Positions 1-6,907 of a DNA stretch of 8,370 nucleotides are shown here, piece after piece. The translations under genes were made by a program, and so were the position numbers. The number at the start of each line of letters is the position of its first letter. The first letter of the stretch is position 1. Origin of the DNA: Propionibacteriaceae bacterium (GTDB lineage: Bacteria > Actinomycetota > Actinomycetes > Propionibacteriales > Propionibacteriaceae); NCBI GenBank assembly GCA_021323255.1, contig JAJTCL010000130.1:1-8370 (forward strand), given 5' to 3'. A model generated the notes under the pieces. It was not told the DNA's origin and did no database searches. It saw only the letters and a program-made list of their open reading frames with translations.

Positions 1-1
1 A

Positions 2-160
2 AGCTGGCGGCCGATCGGGGTAGTTTCGCTCGCCGCTAGTGCGCTCTTCGTCGTCTTCCTGATCCTGCCTTGGGGCAACACCTCATTTCTGATGGCGATC
101 GTCACTTTGTTCGGCTGGATGGCGGCGCTTGCCGCACGCCTCACGACTCATCATTCGTAA
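2..160 (+). CDS. C-terminal fragment of an integral membrane protein, probably a transporter
   Basis: An open frame enters from the left edge and ends at TAA 158-160, giving 52 residues. Two hydrophobic stretches are visible: roughly residues 5-24 (containing FVVFLILPWG) and residues 28-45 (containing FLMAIVTLFGWMAALAA). They are separated by a short polar turn (NTS), and a short basic/polar tail ARLTTHHS follows. This is the typical end of a polytopic permease with a cytoplasmic C-terminus. The family cannot be assigned from so little sequence; an APC-type or MFS-type permease would both fit. It lies upstream of the regulator on the same strand and may be a separate transcription unit, because a promoter-like, operator-containing gap of 126 bp follows. 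If it belongs to the same locus, substrate uptake is an obvious guess, but nothing here proves it. Confidence 0.6.
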   Translation, partial: SWRPIGVVSLAASALFVVFLILPWGNTSFLMAIVTLFGWMAALAARLTTHHS

Positions 161-206
161 AGACTTGGGCATGCCCTGATCAGGTCTTCCCGATAGCTGG
201 GCCCCC

Positions 207-235
207 TTGACTTCTGATCAAATATCGAGTTAGAT
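207..235 (+). promoter_or_regulatory. Candidate sigma70-type promoter for the regulator and operon
   Basis: TTGACT at 207-212 matches the -35 consensus at five of six bases. Exactly 17 bp later comes TTAGAT at 230-235, a weak -10 (three of six). The -10 lies inside the left palindromic operator (230-243), so repressor binding there would block RNA polymerase. The stretch from about 214 to 267 is conspicuously AT-rich compared with its surroundings. No other strong promoter is visible before the operon genes, and the regulator-to-operon gap is small. This promoter therefore probably drives the regulator and the downstream genes together. The transcription start is not known. Confidence 0.4.
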
Positions 236-243
236 CGATTTAA
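230..243. promoter_or_regulatory. LacI-type operator, left half of a tandem pair (imperfect palindrome)
   Basis: TTAGATCGATTTAA differs by one base from a perfect 14-bp palindrome and from the second copy at 251-264. It has the central C-G step expected for LacI/GalR operators, where the hinge-helix leucine wedges into the minor groove. It overlaps the candidate -10, which suits autorepression. Assignment to the adjacent regulator is inferred from proximity and symmetry. Confidence 0.65.
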
Positions 244-250
244 ATACAGC

Positions 251-264
251 TTAGATCGATCTAA
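251..264. promoter_or_regulatory. LacI-type operator, right half of a tandem pair (perfect palindrome)
   Basis: TTAGATCGATCTAA is a perfect 14-bp inverted repeat centred on C257-G258. It begins exactly 21 bp after the start of the left copy, about two helical turns, so two repressor dimers would sit on the same face of the DNA. It lies 22 bp before the regulator ATG, in the expected leader region, so occupancy would also hinder early elongation. The neighbouring LacI-family protein, whose hinge helix has Leu56 intact, is the likely binder. Confidence 0.7.
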
Positions 265-286
265 AACCTGCTAGCGGTGGTTTCTT

Positions 287-1213
287 ATGGCACGCGTGAC
301 ACTCATAGACGTGGCACAGCACTGCGGTGTCTCTCGGGCCACAGTGAGCTTGGTGCTGAACGACAGCCCGTTAGTGGCCACAAAGACGCGTGACAGGGTC
401 CGCCAGGCCATGGTCGAGCTGGGGTACGTCTACAACCGCGCTGCTGCATCGCTACGCACCCAGCACAGCGACGCAATAGGCGTGGTGCTGACCAACATCA
501 CCAACCCGTACTTCGCTGAGTTTGCCGCCGGCCTCCAGGACGCCCTGACCAGCAGCGGAACCGTGCCGCTGCTAGCCGTCAGCGGTGAAGATCGCGCTCT
601 GCAGCATCGGCTGGTCAAGTCGTTGGTCGAGCGCAATGTGGACGGAATTGTGCTGGTACCTGCTCATGGCACTCAGCCTGGAGATCTCCCGGATCTCGTG
701 GGCACGCCGCTGGTGCTGCTGGCTCGGCGCCTGAATGGCCTGGATGTCGATTACGTGGGTGCACAAAACCGCGACGGTGGGTACGCGGCCGCCGAGCATC
801 TCTACAGTCATGGCTGCCGTCGAATCGCTTTCGTTGGCGGCTTCACTGACTCTTCGGCTCGCCAGGAGCGCGCCGGCGGCGTCGCAGAATTCCTGAACGA
901 CCACGGCCTGACCCTCAACGCCAACCACTCCGTGGTGTGTGAGCCGGCACGACCGCAGGCCCGGGAGGCGGCGATGCGGCTGCTCACCGCCGATCCAGAC
1001 GCCGACGAGCCCAAGGTCGATGGGAGCGATGTCGATGGAATTGTGTGCTTCAGCGACGTGGTCGCCTTCGGTGTTCTCGACGCTATCGCCGACTTGGGCC
1101 GCACTGTCGGATCGGATGTTCGGGTAATCGGGTTCGATGACGTCCATGACGCGGGGCTCGCGCCGGCCAGCTTGTGCTCGAACGAGCAGCGGGATCGACC
1201 GAGCGCACGGTGA
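287..1213 (+). CDS. LacI/GalR-family transcriptional regulator, C-terminally frameshifted
   Basis: The 308-residue product starts with a textbook LacI helix-turn-helix (residues 5-25: VTLIDVA, then GVSRATVSLVLN). The specificity positions 17 and 18 are Arg-Ala. The hinge helix AAASLRT carries the minor-groove Leu56. A periplasmic-binding-protein-like core follows, with recognisable strands GVVLTNITNPYFAE (about 65-78), DGIVLVPA, RRIAFVGG and VIGFDD (about 280-285). After GFDDVHDAGLA the family similarity stops and the frame ends in an unrelated SLCSNEQRDRPSAR at TGA 1211-1213, short of the usual 330-350 residues. The expected tail is present in the +2 frame to 1284, so the gene has lost a short out-of-frame segment. 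GGTGG at 276-280 is a modest ribosome site for ATG 287. It probably autoregulates and controls the catabolic operon; the effector is unknown. The truncated protein may no longer respond to inducer or fold properly. Confidence 0.88.
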   Translation: MARVTLIDVAQHCGVSRATVSLVLNDSPLVATKTRDRVRQAMVELGYVYNRAAASLRTQHSDAIGVVLTNITNPYFAEFAAGLQDALTSSGTVPLLAVSGEDRALQHRLVKSLVERNVDGIVLVPAHGTQPGDLPDLVGTPLVLLARRLNGLDVDYVGAQNRDGGYAAAEHLYSHGCRRIAFVGGFTDSSARQERAGGVAEFLNDHGLTLNANHSVVCEPARPQAREAAMRLLTADPDADEPKVDGSDVDGIVCFSDVVAFGVLDAIADLGRTVGSDVRVIGFDDVHDAGLAPASLCSNEQRDRPSAR

Positions 1214-1284
1214 GTGAGGAGTTCCCCACCAAGTTGGAGCCGCGGGAGACCTGCGGCTGCCCCCGTCCCCGACTGCTCGCCTGA
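1162..1284 (+). pseudogene. Out-of-frame C-terminal tail of the LacI-family regulator
   Basis: Read from 1162 in the frame two bases ahead of the regulator, the DNA gives AGQLVLERAAGSTERTVSEE, then FPTKLEPRETCGCP and a short end at TGA 1282-1284. This is the standard C-terminus of LacI-family proteins: the helix 'LLLERIxG', then a strand 'xLVxRxTCG'. In intact family members about 35 residues separate GFDD from the LLLER helix. Here only about 19 could be accommodated, so roughly 17 codons, including the usual PSLTTV segment, are gone as well as the frame. A deletion of about 50 bp not divisible by three explains both facts. The restored stop would lie 28 bp before the next gene's start. Confidence 0.75.
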
Positions 1285-1312
1285 ACGCAACCTTCGAAGG
1301 ATCCACGTAGCT

Positions 1313-2929
1313 ATGCGAACGGTACCCGTGCTGACCGGCAGTGAAGCCGCCCAGCTGATCGCCGACTCCGCGGTCATCACCATCTCTTCTTCATCTGGGC
1401 TTGGCTGTCCCGACGCCGTCCTTGAGGCGATCGGGCAGCGTTACGAAGAAACCGGTTCTCCGGCAAACCTGACGACCTTGCATCCGATCGCTGCCGGTGA
1501 CATGTACGGCATCAAGGGGATTGACCACCTGTGTCGGCCCGGGCAACTGCGCCGCGTGCTCGCCGGCTCCTACCCCTCGGGCAGCTCCAAACTCGACCCG
1601 CCGCTGATCCGCCAACTGATCCACAATGATCAAATCGAGGCCCTCAACATCCCATCCGGAGTGCTGTTCCAGATGCACCGAGCCGCCTCCACCGGGCAGC
1701 CGGGTGTGTTGACGGAAGTCGGGCTGGGCACCTACGCCGACCCGCGGCATGAAGGCGCCAAAATGAACGCAATCACCGACGACTTCGTGCAGCTGATGCA
1801 GGTCGACGGCGACGACTACCTGTTCTATCCAGCGGTGCACATAGACGTTGCGATCGTCCGAGCCACTACAGCCGACCCCCACGGCAACCTCTCCTATGAG
1901 CAGGAGTGCAGCACTCTTGGGGCACTCGACCAGGCCTACGCCGCCCACAACAAAGGCGGCATTGTGATCGCCCAGGTCAAAAGGCTGTCAGATACCCAGC
2001 TGCCCACTCAGGCCGTCCACATCCCCGGAATTCTCATCGACGCCGTCGTGGTCGACCCCCATCAGATGCAGACCACCCAGACCTTCTACGACCCGGCGCT
2101 ATCCGGGGAAGTACACCGCGGCCTCGACGACATCGAGCCGGTCGACTTCGGTCTGGAGAAGGTGATCGCTCGCCGCGCCGCGGCGGAGTTGCAGGTCGAC
2201 GCCATCGTCAATCTAGGCTTTGGGATCTCTGCCGCCATTCCCCGGGTGCTGCTCGAGGAGGGACATGCCGACGACGTCACGTGGGTCATCGAGCAGGGTG
2301 CGGTCGGTGGCTTCCCGGCGACCGGGTTCGCGTTCGGATGCGCACTGAACCCAGAGGCGCTCTTGCAAAGCATCGATCAATTCACGCTGCTGCAAGGCGG
2401 CGGCTTCGACGTGGCCATGCTGTCGTTCCTGGAGGTATCGGGCGCGGGCGATGTCAACGCCTCTTCGCTGCCGGCCCGGCCGCATGTCACAGCAGGCGTG
2501 GGCGGCTTCAACGACATCATCACCTGCGCACCCAAGATCGTCTTTTCTGGCTACTTCACTGCTGGCAAGAAGGACATCCACATCGCAGACAACCAGCTCA
2601 AGATCATCTCCGACGGCACGATTGCGAAGTTCGTCCCTGCGGTTGCGCAGATCTCTTTCTCCGGCGACATGGGCCGCGAGCGCCGCCAAGAAGTCCTCTA
2701 TGTCACTGAACGCTGCGTGATCGAGCTGACCCCGGGCGGGCTGACAGTGATAGAAATCGCCCCTGGAGTCGATCTTGAGAAGGATGTGCTCGGCAAGGCC
2801 GATGTACCGCTGCTGGTCAGCCCCAACCTGCAGTTGATGTCCGCCGCACTATTCCGCCCGGAACCGATGGGACTGATCTTGTCCCGCAAGCCGTCCCGAA
2901 TCGCCCACCAGCTCGCCCCCCACCGATAA
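1313..2929 (+). CDS. Family I acyl-CoA:carboxylate CoA-transferase, propionate/acetate CoA-transferase (YdiF/Pct) type
   Basis: This enzyme swaps CoA between an acyl-CoA and a free short-chain acid through a glutamyl-CoA thioester; it should be cytoplasmic. The 538-residue product is a fused alpha-beta CoA-transferase of normal length (Pct enzymes are about 520). The N-terminal half has SGLGCPDAVLEAI and the C-terminal half carries the active-site motif EQGAVGGFPATG. Its Glu327 corresponds to Glu324 known in Clostridium propionicum Pct. Downstream are GGGFDVAMLSF, AGVGGFNDI and KIVFSGYFTAG, all typical of this subfamily. I chose ATG 1313 because GAAGGA at 1296-1301 precedes it by 11 bp and similarity begins there; an in-frame ATG at 1214 would add 33 unlikely residues read through the regulator's tail. 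The stop TAA 2927-2929 overlaps the ribosome site of the next gene. Likely acids are acetate, propionate, lactate, 3-hydroxypropionate or acrylate. The real substrate is not readable. Confidence 0.88.
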   Translation: MRTVPVLTGSEAAQLIADSAVITISSSSGLGCPDAVLEAIGQRYEETGSPANLTTLHPIAAGDMYGIKGIDHLCRPGQLRRVLAGSYPSGSSKLDPPLIRQLIHNDQIEALNIPSGVLFQMHRAASTGQPGVLTEVGLGTYADPRHEGAKMNAITDDFVQLMQVDGDDYLFYPAVHIDVAIVRATTADPHGNLSYEQECSTLGALDQAYAAHNKGGIVIAQVKRLSDTQLPTQAVHIPGILIDAVVVDPHQMQTTQTFYDPALSGEVHRGLDDIEPVDFGLEKVIARRAAAELQVDAIVNLGFGISAAIPRVLLEEGHADDVTWVIEQGAVGGFPATGFAFGCALNPEALLQSIDQFTLLQGGGFDVAMLSFLEVSGAGDVNASSLPARPHVTAGVGGFNDIITCAPKIVFSGYFTAGKKDIHIADNQLKIISDGTIAKFVPAVAQISFSGDMGRERRQEVLYVTERCVIELTPGGLTVIEIAPGVDLEKDVLGKADVPLLVSPNLQLMSAALFRPEPMGLILSRKPSRIAHQLAPHR

Positions 2930-2942
2930 GGAACCGTCTCTC

Positions 2943-4562
2943 ATGCCTGCCACCCACTACGACTACGTGATCGTCGGCGCCGGCGCCGCCGGCTGCGCCG
3001 TAGCCAACCGGCTGTCCGCCGATCCCAGCAGCACCGTGCTGTTGCTGGAAGCCGGCGGCAGGGACTGGTCGCCCCTGGTCCACATGCCCGTTGGATTCAC
3101 CAAGCTCAGCGGCCCTCGCTACAACTGGGAGTTTTCCACTGTTCCGCAGCCGGAGCTGAACAACCGCGAGATGTGGTACCCACAGGGCCGCACCCTGGGA
3201 GGCAGCACCTCGATCAACGCGATGATCTACATCCGCGGGCAGAAAGAGGATTACCAGGCTTGGGCGGAGCTCGGCAACAAACATTGGGGTTATGAGGAGG
3301 TACTGCCGTTCTTCCGGCGAGCCGAGGCCAACGAGCGCCTCAACGACCGCTACCACAGCAGTGTCGGCGCGGTGAACGTCACCGAGCAGGTGCAGCACAA
3401 TCCGTTGAGCAAGGCCTTTGTCCGTGCCGCGCAGGAGCTCGGCGTACCTTTCATCGCCGACTTCAATGGCGCGGTGCAGGAGGGCGTCAGCTGGTACGAC
3501 GTCACCCAGAAGAATGCCCGCCGTGAGAGCACCGCAACTGCCTACCTGAAGCCGATCCGGAAACGGCGAAATCTGACAGTCCAGACCCACGCGTTAGGCC
3601 GGAAGATCGTGGTAGAGAACGGCCGTGCCGTCGCGCTGGAGTACATCCTCAAAGACGAGCCTGTCACCGTCCGCGTCGACCGCGAATTGATCTTGAGCGG
3701 CGGCGCGGTGAACAGTCCGCGCTTGATGTTGCTCTCGGGAATCGGGCCGGCCGATGAGCTGAGCAAGATCGGCGTTCCGGTCGTCCACGACCTGCCCGGG
3801 GTGGGTAAGAACTTCCAAGACCACATGGATGTCTACCTGACCGCCGCGACAAGTCCAGTCAGCTACAACTCTTCCGACCGGCCCGACAAGGCGGTGCTCG
3901 CCGGGTTGCAATACATCACGACCAAGACCGGACCGATCACCGCCTCGGTATGTGAGGCCGGGATGTTCGTTCGCAGCGGCCCTGATGTGGCTACTCCCGA
4001 CATCCAGATGCACGCCCTGCCGGCGTACGTGATCGATCACGGACGGATGCGGATCAAGGGCCATGGCATGACGATCAACACCTGTCATCTACGGCCGCGC
4101 AGTACCGGATCGGTGAGCCTGCACGCCGCCAACCCGGACGACCCACCGGCCATCGATCCGGCGTTCCTCACCGACCCGTATGACTGGGAGAAGTCTTTGG
4201 AGGGCTTCCGTTGGGGTCGGGAGATGATGCGCAGCAAGGCGTACCAGCCGTTTGTCCTCAAGGAGTTTCTCCCGTCCGCAGACGTCAAGACCGACTCTGA
4301 AATCCGCGAGTACGTCAAGCAGTGGGCCAAGACGGACTATCACCCGGTCGGCTCCTGCAAGCTGGGCGACGACGACCTGGCCGTTGTTGATCAAGAGCTC
4401 AAGGTCCGCGGCATGGAGGGTCTCCGGGTGATCGATGCATCGATCATGCCAAAGTTGATCAGCGGCAACACCATGGCCACGTCGACCATGATCGGCGAAA
4501 AGGGCGCCCATCATGTGCTGCACGGCCTCACCCCGCCCGACCCGAAAGATGGTCCACTGTGA
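2943..4562 (+). CDS. GMC-family FAD-dependent alcohol dehydrogenase (choline dehydrogenase-like)
   Basis: This flavoprotein oxidises an alcohol to an aldehyde, passing electrons through FAD. Its 539 residues are normal for bacterial GMC dehydrogenases. The ADP-binding GAGAAG lies at residues 12-17. GMC signature 1 is at 82-99 (GRTLGGSTSINAMIYIRG) and signature 2 at about 251-269 (GGAVNSPRLMLLSGIGP). The catalytic base is His467 in YHPVGSCKLG, and the end has SGNTMATSTMIGEKGA. The second catalytic position (Asn510 in choline oxidase, 44 residues after its His466) is Met511 here. Asn92 sits about where choline oxidase has its FAD-linked His, so FAD is probably non-covalent. TAAGGA at 2927-2932 is a strong ribosome site 10 bp before ATG. 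The stop overlaps the next gene by 4 bp, so the two are probably translationally coupled. A BetA role (choline) is possible by family but not favoured by the neighbours; 3-hydroxypropionate or another small alcohol is a candidate substrate. Confidence 0.9.
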   Translation: MPATHYDYVIVGAGAAGCAVANRLSADPSSTVLLLEAGGRDWSPLVHMPVGFTKLSGPRYNWEFSTVPQPELNNREMWYPQGRTLGGSTSINAMIYIRGQKEDYQAWAELGNKHWGYEEVLPFFRRAEANERLNDRYHSSVGAVNVTEQVQHNPLSKAFVRAAQELGVPFIADFNGAVQEGVSWYDVTQKNARRESTATAYLKPIRKRRNLTVQTHALGRKIVVENGRAVALEYILKDEPVTVRVDRELILSGGAVNSPRLMLLSGIGPADELSKIGVPVVHDLPGVGKNFQDHMDVYLTAATSPVSYNSSDRPDKAVLAGLQYITTKTGPITASVCEAGMFVRSGPDVATPDIQMHALPAYVIDHGRMRIKGHGMTINTCHLRPRSTGSVSLHAANPDDPPAIDPAFLTDPYDWEKSLEGFRWGREMMRSKAYQPFVLKEFLPSADVKTDSEIREYVKQWAKTDYHPVGSCKLGDDDLAVVDQELKVRGMEGLRVIDASIMPKLISGNTMATSTMIGEKGAHHVLHGLTPPDPKDGPL

Positions 4563-5347
4563 GTGAATCTGTGCAGGCGGACGTCGGCCGGGTCACAGTG
4601 AAGTCGGACTGGGCAGTCGCCACCATCTGCCTGGACCGGCCCCACAAGCACAATGCGCTCACCCCCGAGATGCTGGCGCAGCTCGAGCAGATCCTGATGA
4701 CCCTCGATTCCGACCGGGACACACGCGTCGTGCTGGTGACGGCAGTCGGGGATCGCTCGTTCTGCGCGGGTGCGGACATCAAACGCTTCAAGGCTTTGCA
4801 GCCGCTGGACATGTGGGCGCACTGGACTCGGCTCGGGCACCGGGTTTTCGACCACCTAGCAGGGCTGAGGCAACCGACGATCGCTGCCGTCTCGGGCAAT
4901 GCGTACGGCGGTGGGTTCGAGCTGGTTCTCGCATGCGACCTGCGGATTCTGGCCGAGGACGCCACGCTTGGCCTGACGGAGGTCGGCATTGGCACACTGC
5001 CCGGGTGGGGCGGCACCGGGCGGCTTCGCGACCTGGTCGGCACCGGCCGAGCCAAGGAGTTGATCTTGACCGGCGAGCCGCTGACCGCCGAGCGTGCCCT
5101 GGCCTGGGGTGTCGCGAACCAGCTGATGCCCAGGGCACAGGTAAGCGACGCCGCCCATGCCTTGGCCAACAAGATCGCCGCCCGTGCTCCGATCGCCGTA
5201 CAGATGGCCAAGCAAGCCATTGATGCTGGCGACGCTTACCAGGCAATGGAGCAGATCAGCTCCGCCGCCACCGCTTTCACCGAGGACGCAGCCGAAGGGT
5301 TCGCATCCTTCACCGAGAAACGCGACCCGCAGTACCGCGGGGCCTGA
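4559..5347 (+). CDS. Enoyl-CoA hydratase/isomerase (crotonase) family protein, hydratase type
   Basis: The likely reaction is reversible addition of water to a 2-enoyl-CoA in the cytoplasm. The 262-residue length is standard for crotonases. The first oxyanion-hole motif is SFCAGADIKRF (about residues 67-77) and the second is NAYGGGFELVLACDLRI. Both acid/base glutamates of true hydratases are present: Glu121 in GGGFE and Glu141 in LTEVGIGTLPGWGGTGRL. They are 20 residues apart, as Glu144 and Glu164 are in rat mitochondrial crotonase, which argues for hydration rather than isomerase or thioesterase chemistry. The start is GTG 4559, which overlaps the previous TGA (GTGA, 4559-4562), indicating translational coupling. 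Placed between the alcohol and aldehyde dehydrogenase genes and downstream of a CoA-transferase, it could hydrate acryloyl-CoA or a crotonyl-like CoA ester. The acyl chain is not predictable from the sequence. Confidence 0.9.
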   Translation: MSESVQADVGRVTVKSDWAVATICLDRPHKHNALTPEMLAQLEQILMTLDSDRDTRVVLVTAVGDRSFCAGADIKRFKALQPLDMWAHWTRLGHRVFDHLAGLRQPTIAAVSGNAYGGGFELVLACDLRILAEDATLGLTEVGIGTLPGWGGTGRLRDLVGTGRAKELILTGEPLTAERALAWGVANQLMPRAQVSDAAHALANKIAARAPIAVQMAKQAIDAGDAYQAMEQISSAATAFTEDAAEGFASFTEKRDPQYRGA

Positions 5348-5384
5348 ACCCAGTCCGCATCAACACCGATCGAAAGCTACTGCT

Positions 5385-6896
5385 ATGACCACGATCACCA
5401 GCACCGCCCCGCCCACGATTACCGCCAACATCTGGCCCAACATCGTTGCCGGTCGAGAGATCAGCGGCGGAGGTGTTGAGGTGCTGCGCGACAGTCCAGC
5501 TCATGACGTGCGCGTCGCCAGCTACCACAGCGCCAGTGAGGCCGACGTCGACGCCGCCGTCACGGCAGCCCACAAGGCTTTCAGCTCCGGTGCCTGGTCG
5601 CAGACACCGGGTGCCGAAAGGGCCGCTCTCTTGCGGCGCGTTGCAGCACGGATTGAAGCAGAACGCGACGAACTGGCCTTGATCGAGACGCTGGAATCCG
5701 GCAAGCCGATCTCGCAAGCCAGGGATGAGGTCTCAAGCGCCGCGGGAATCTGGTATTACGCCGCAAGCCTTGCCCAGCACGCGTACGGGGACGCCCACAA
5801 CGACCTGGGCCCGAACTATCTGGCGGTGACAGTCAAAGAACCGGTCGGGGTTGTCGGGGTTATCACACCGTGGAACTTTCCGCTCTTGATCGTTTCCCAG
5901 AAGCTGCCCTTCGCCCTGGCAGTCGGTTGTACGGCCGTGGTCAAGCCCAGTGATCTCACACCCGGCACCACCACCCGCCTGGTCCAGATCTTGCACGACG
6001 AAGGCGCGCCCCACGGCGTCGTCAATCTGGTCCACGGCGGTGGGGATGTCGGAGGTTGGCTGTCGGCTCATCCAGGCACCCACATGACCACGTTCACTGG
6101 CTCCACCGGCGTGGGTCGCATGGTGGCGCAGGCCGCCGCAAAGGACCTGAAAAAGGTGAGCTTGGAGCTGGGCGGCAAAAATCCGCAGGTGGTCTTCCCC
6201 GATGCCGATCTTGACGCGGCGCTGGAAAAGGTGGTCTTCGGCGCGTACTTCAACCAAGGCGAGTGCTGCAATGCCGGCTCCCGGCTCCTGGTGCACGCCG
6301 ACATTGCGGAGGAGTTCACTGAACGGGTGGTGCAGCGCGCCCAGGACGTCGCCGTCGGGGATCCCCTCGATCAGTCCACCAAGGTGGGGGCGCTGATCTC
6401 GGAGAAGCATCTCGGGGTGGTCAGCGGCTATGTTGATCTTGGCCAGCAGGAAGGCGCATCGGTCGCGCTCGGTGGCAGTCAGCTCGACTCGGACCGCGGC
6501 CGTTACTACTCCCCGACTGTGCTCGCCGCCGTACCCAAGACTGCTCGAGTCGCCCGGGAAGAGATTTTCGGCCCGGTGCTGTCGGTGGTCCGGTTCGCTG
6601 ATCTTTCCGAGGCGGTGGAGATCACCAACGCCACCGGGTACGGGCTCAGCGCCGGCGTCTGGAGCCGTGATATTGATACTGCGCTGGGATATGCGCGGGC
6701 CACCAAGGCCGGAACAGTCTGGATCAACTGCTTCATGGACGGCTTCCCGGAGATCTCATTCGGCGGCTACGGCGCCTCAGGTATCGGCCGCGAGCTCGGC
6801 CGAACCGCAATCGATGAGTACGTCGAGCACAAGAGCACGATCATCCGTAGCGGCGCCCAGGCTCCCTCGTGGGTCGGCGGCGTCGGGGAGAAGTGA
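5385..6896 (+). CDS. NAD(P)-dependent aldehyde dehydrogenase, betaine-aldehyde-dehydrogenase-like
   Basis: It oxidises an aldehyde to the free acid. The 503 residues have the full ALDH layout: ITPWNFPLLI in the Rossmann region, Lys187 in KPSDLTP, FTGSTGVGRMV, the general base Glu261 in LELGGKNP, and nucleophile Cys295 in NQGECCNAGSR (34 residues after the Glu, as in ALDH2). The cofactor motif EEIFGPVLSVVRF lies near residue 390. Asp190 takes the place of the Glu that normally selects NAD, so the cofactor preference is open. The motifs fit the BADH/ALDH2 class rather than CoA-acylating methylmalonate-semialdehyde dehydrogenases. I start at ATG 5385, with GAAAG at 5372-5376 as a weak ribosome site 8 bp upstream; an in-frame extension reaching back to 5157 would overlap the hydratase gene and lacks family similarity. 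It follows the hydratase by 37 bp, and by context it would take the aldehyde made by the GMC enzyme. Confidence 0.9.
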   Translation: MTTITSTAPPTITANIWPNIVAGREISGGGVEVLRDSPAHDVRVASYHSASEADVDAAVTAAHKAFSSGAWSQTPGAERAALLRRVAARIEAERDELALIETLESGKPISQARDEVSSAAGIWYYAASLAQHAYGDAHNDLGPNYLAVTVKEPVGVVGVITPWNFPLLIVSQKLPFALAVGCTAVVKPSDLTPGTTTRLVQILHDEGAPHGVVNLVHGGGDVGGWLSAHPGTHMTTFTGSTGVGRMVAQAAAKDLKKVSLELGGKNPQVVFPDADLDAALEKVVFGAYFNQGECCNAGSRLLVHADIAEEFTERVVQRAQDVAVGDPLDQSTKVGALISEKHLGVVSGYVDLGQQEGASVALGGSQLDSDRGRYYSPTVLAAVPKTARVAREEIFGPVLSVVRFADLSEAVEITNATGYGLSAGVWSRDIDTALGYARATKAGTVWINCFMDGFPEISFGGYGASGIGRELGRTAIDEYVEHKSTIIRSGAQAPSWVGGVGEK

Positions 6897-6907
6897 GGTA
6901 GCGACCG

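Noticed and set aside
167..184. Possible terminator after the membrane protein gene (palindromes GGGCATGCCC 167-176 and CCTGATCAGG 175-184)
   Set aside because: Both are loop-less palindromes that overlap each other, there is no T-run, and a stable hairpin with a normal loop is not formed. I would not call a terminator.
572..1306. Long minus-strand open frame opposite the regulator, and similar ones at 2817-3590 and 5733-6410
   Set aside because: They mirror high-GC coding sequence on the + strand, where every frame lacks stops. The translations show no family motif, and each lies under a gene with unmistakable + strand motifs.
1214..1312. N-terminal extension of the CoA-transferase from ATG 1214
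   Set aside because: The 33 added residues are low-similarity Pro/Arg/Ser-rich text read over the regulator's own tail. ATG 1313 has a better ribosome site and matches the family start.
5157..5384. Upstream in-frame start of the aldehyde dehydrogenase
   Set aside because: It would overlap nearly 200 bp of the hydratase coding region in another frame, and the encoded residues do not resemble ALDH N-termini.
2943..6896. Choline to glycine betaine operon (betA/betB) from the GMC plus BADH-like pair
   Set aside because: The two genes are split by an enoyl-CoA hydratase and preceded by a CoA-transferase, no BetI-type regulator or choline transporter is seen, and the second catalytic residue typical of choline enzymes is replaced by Met511.
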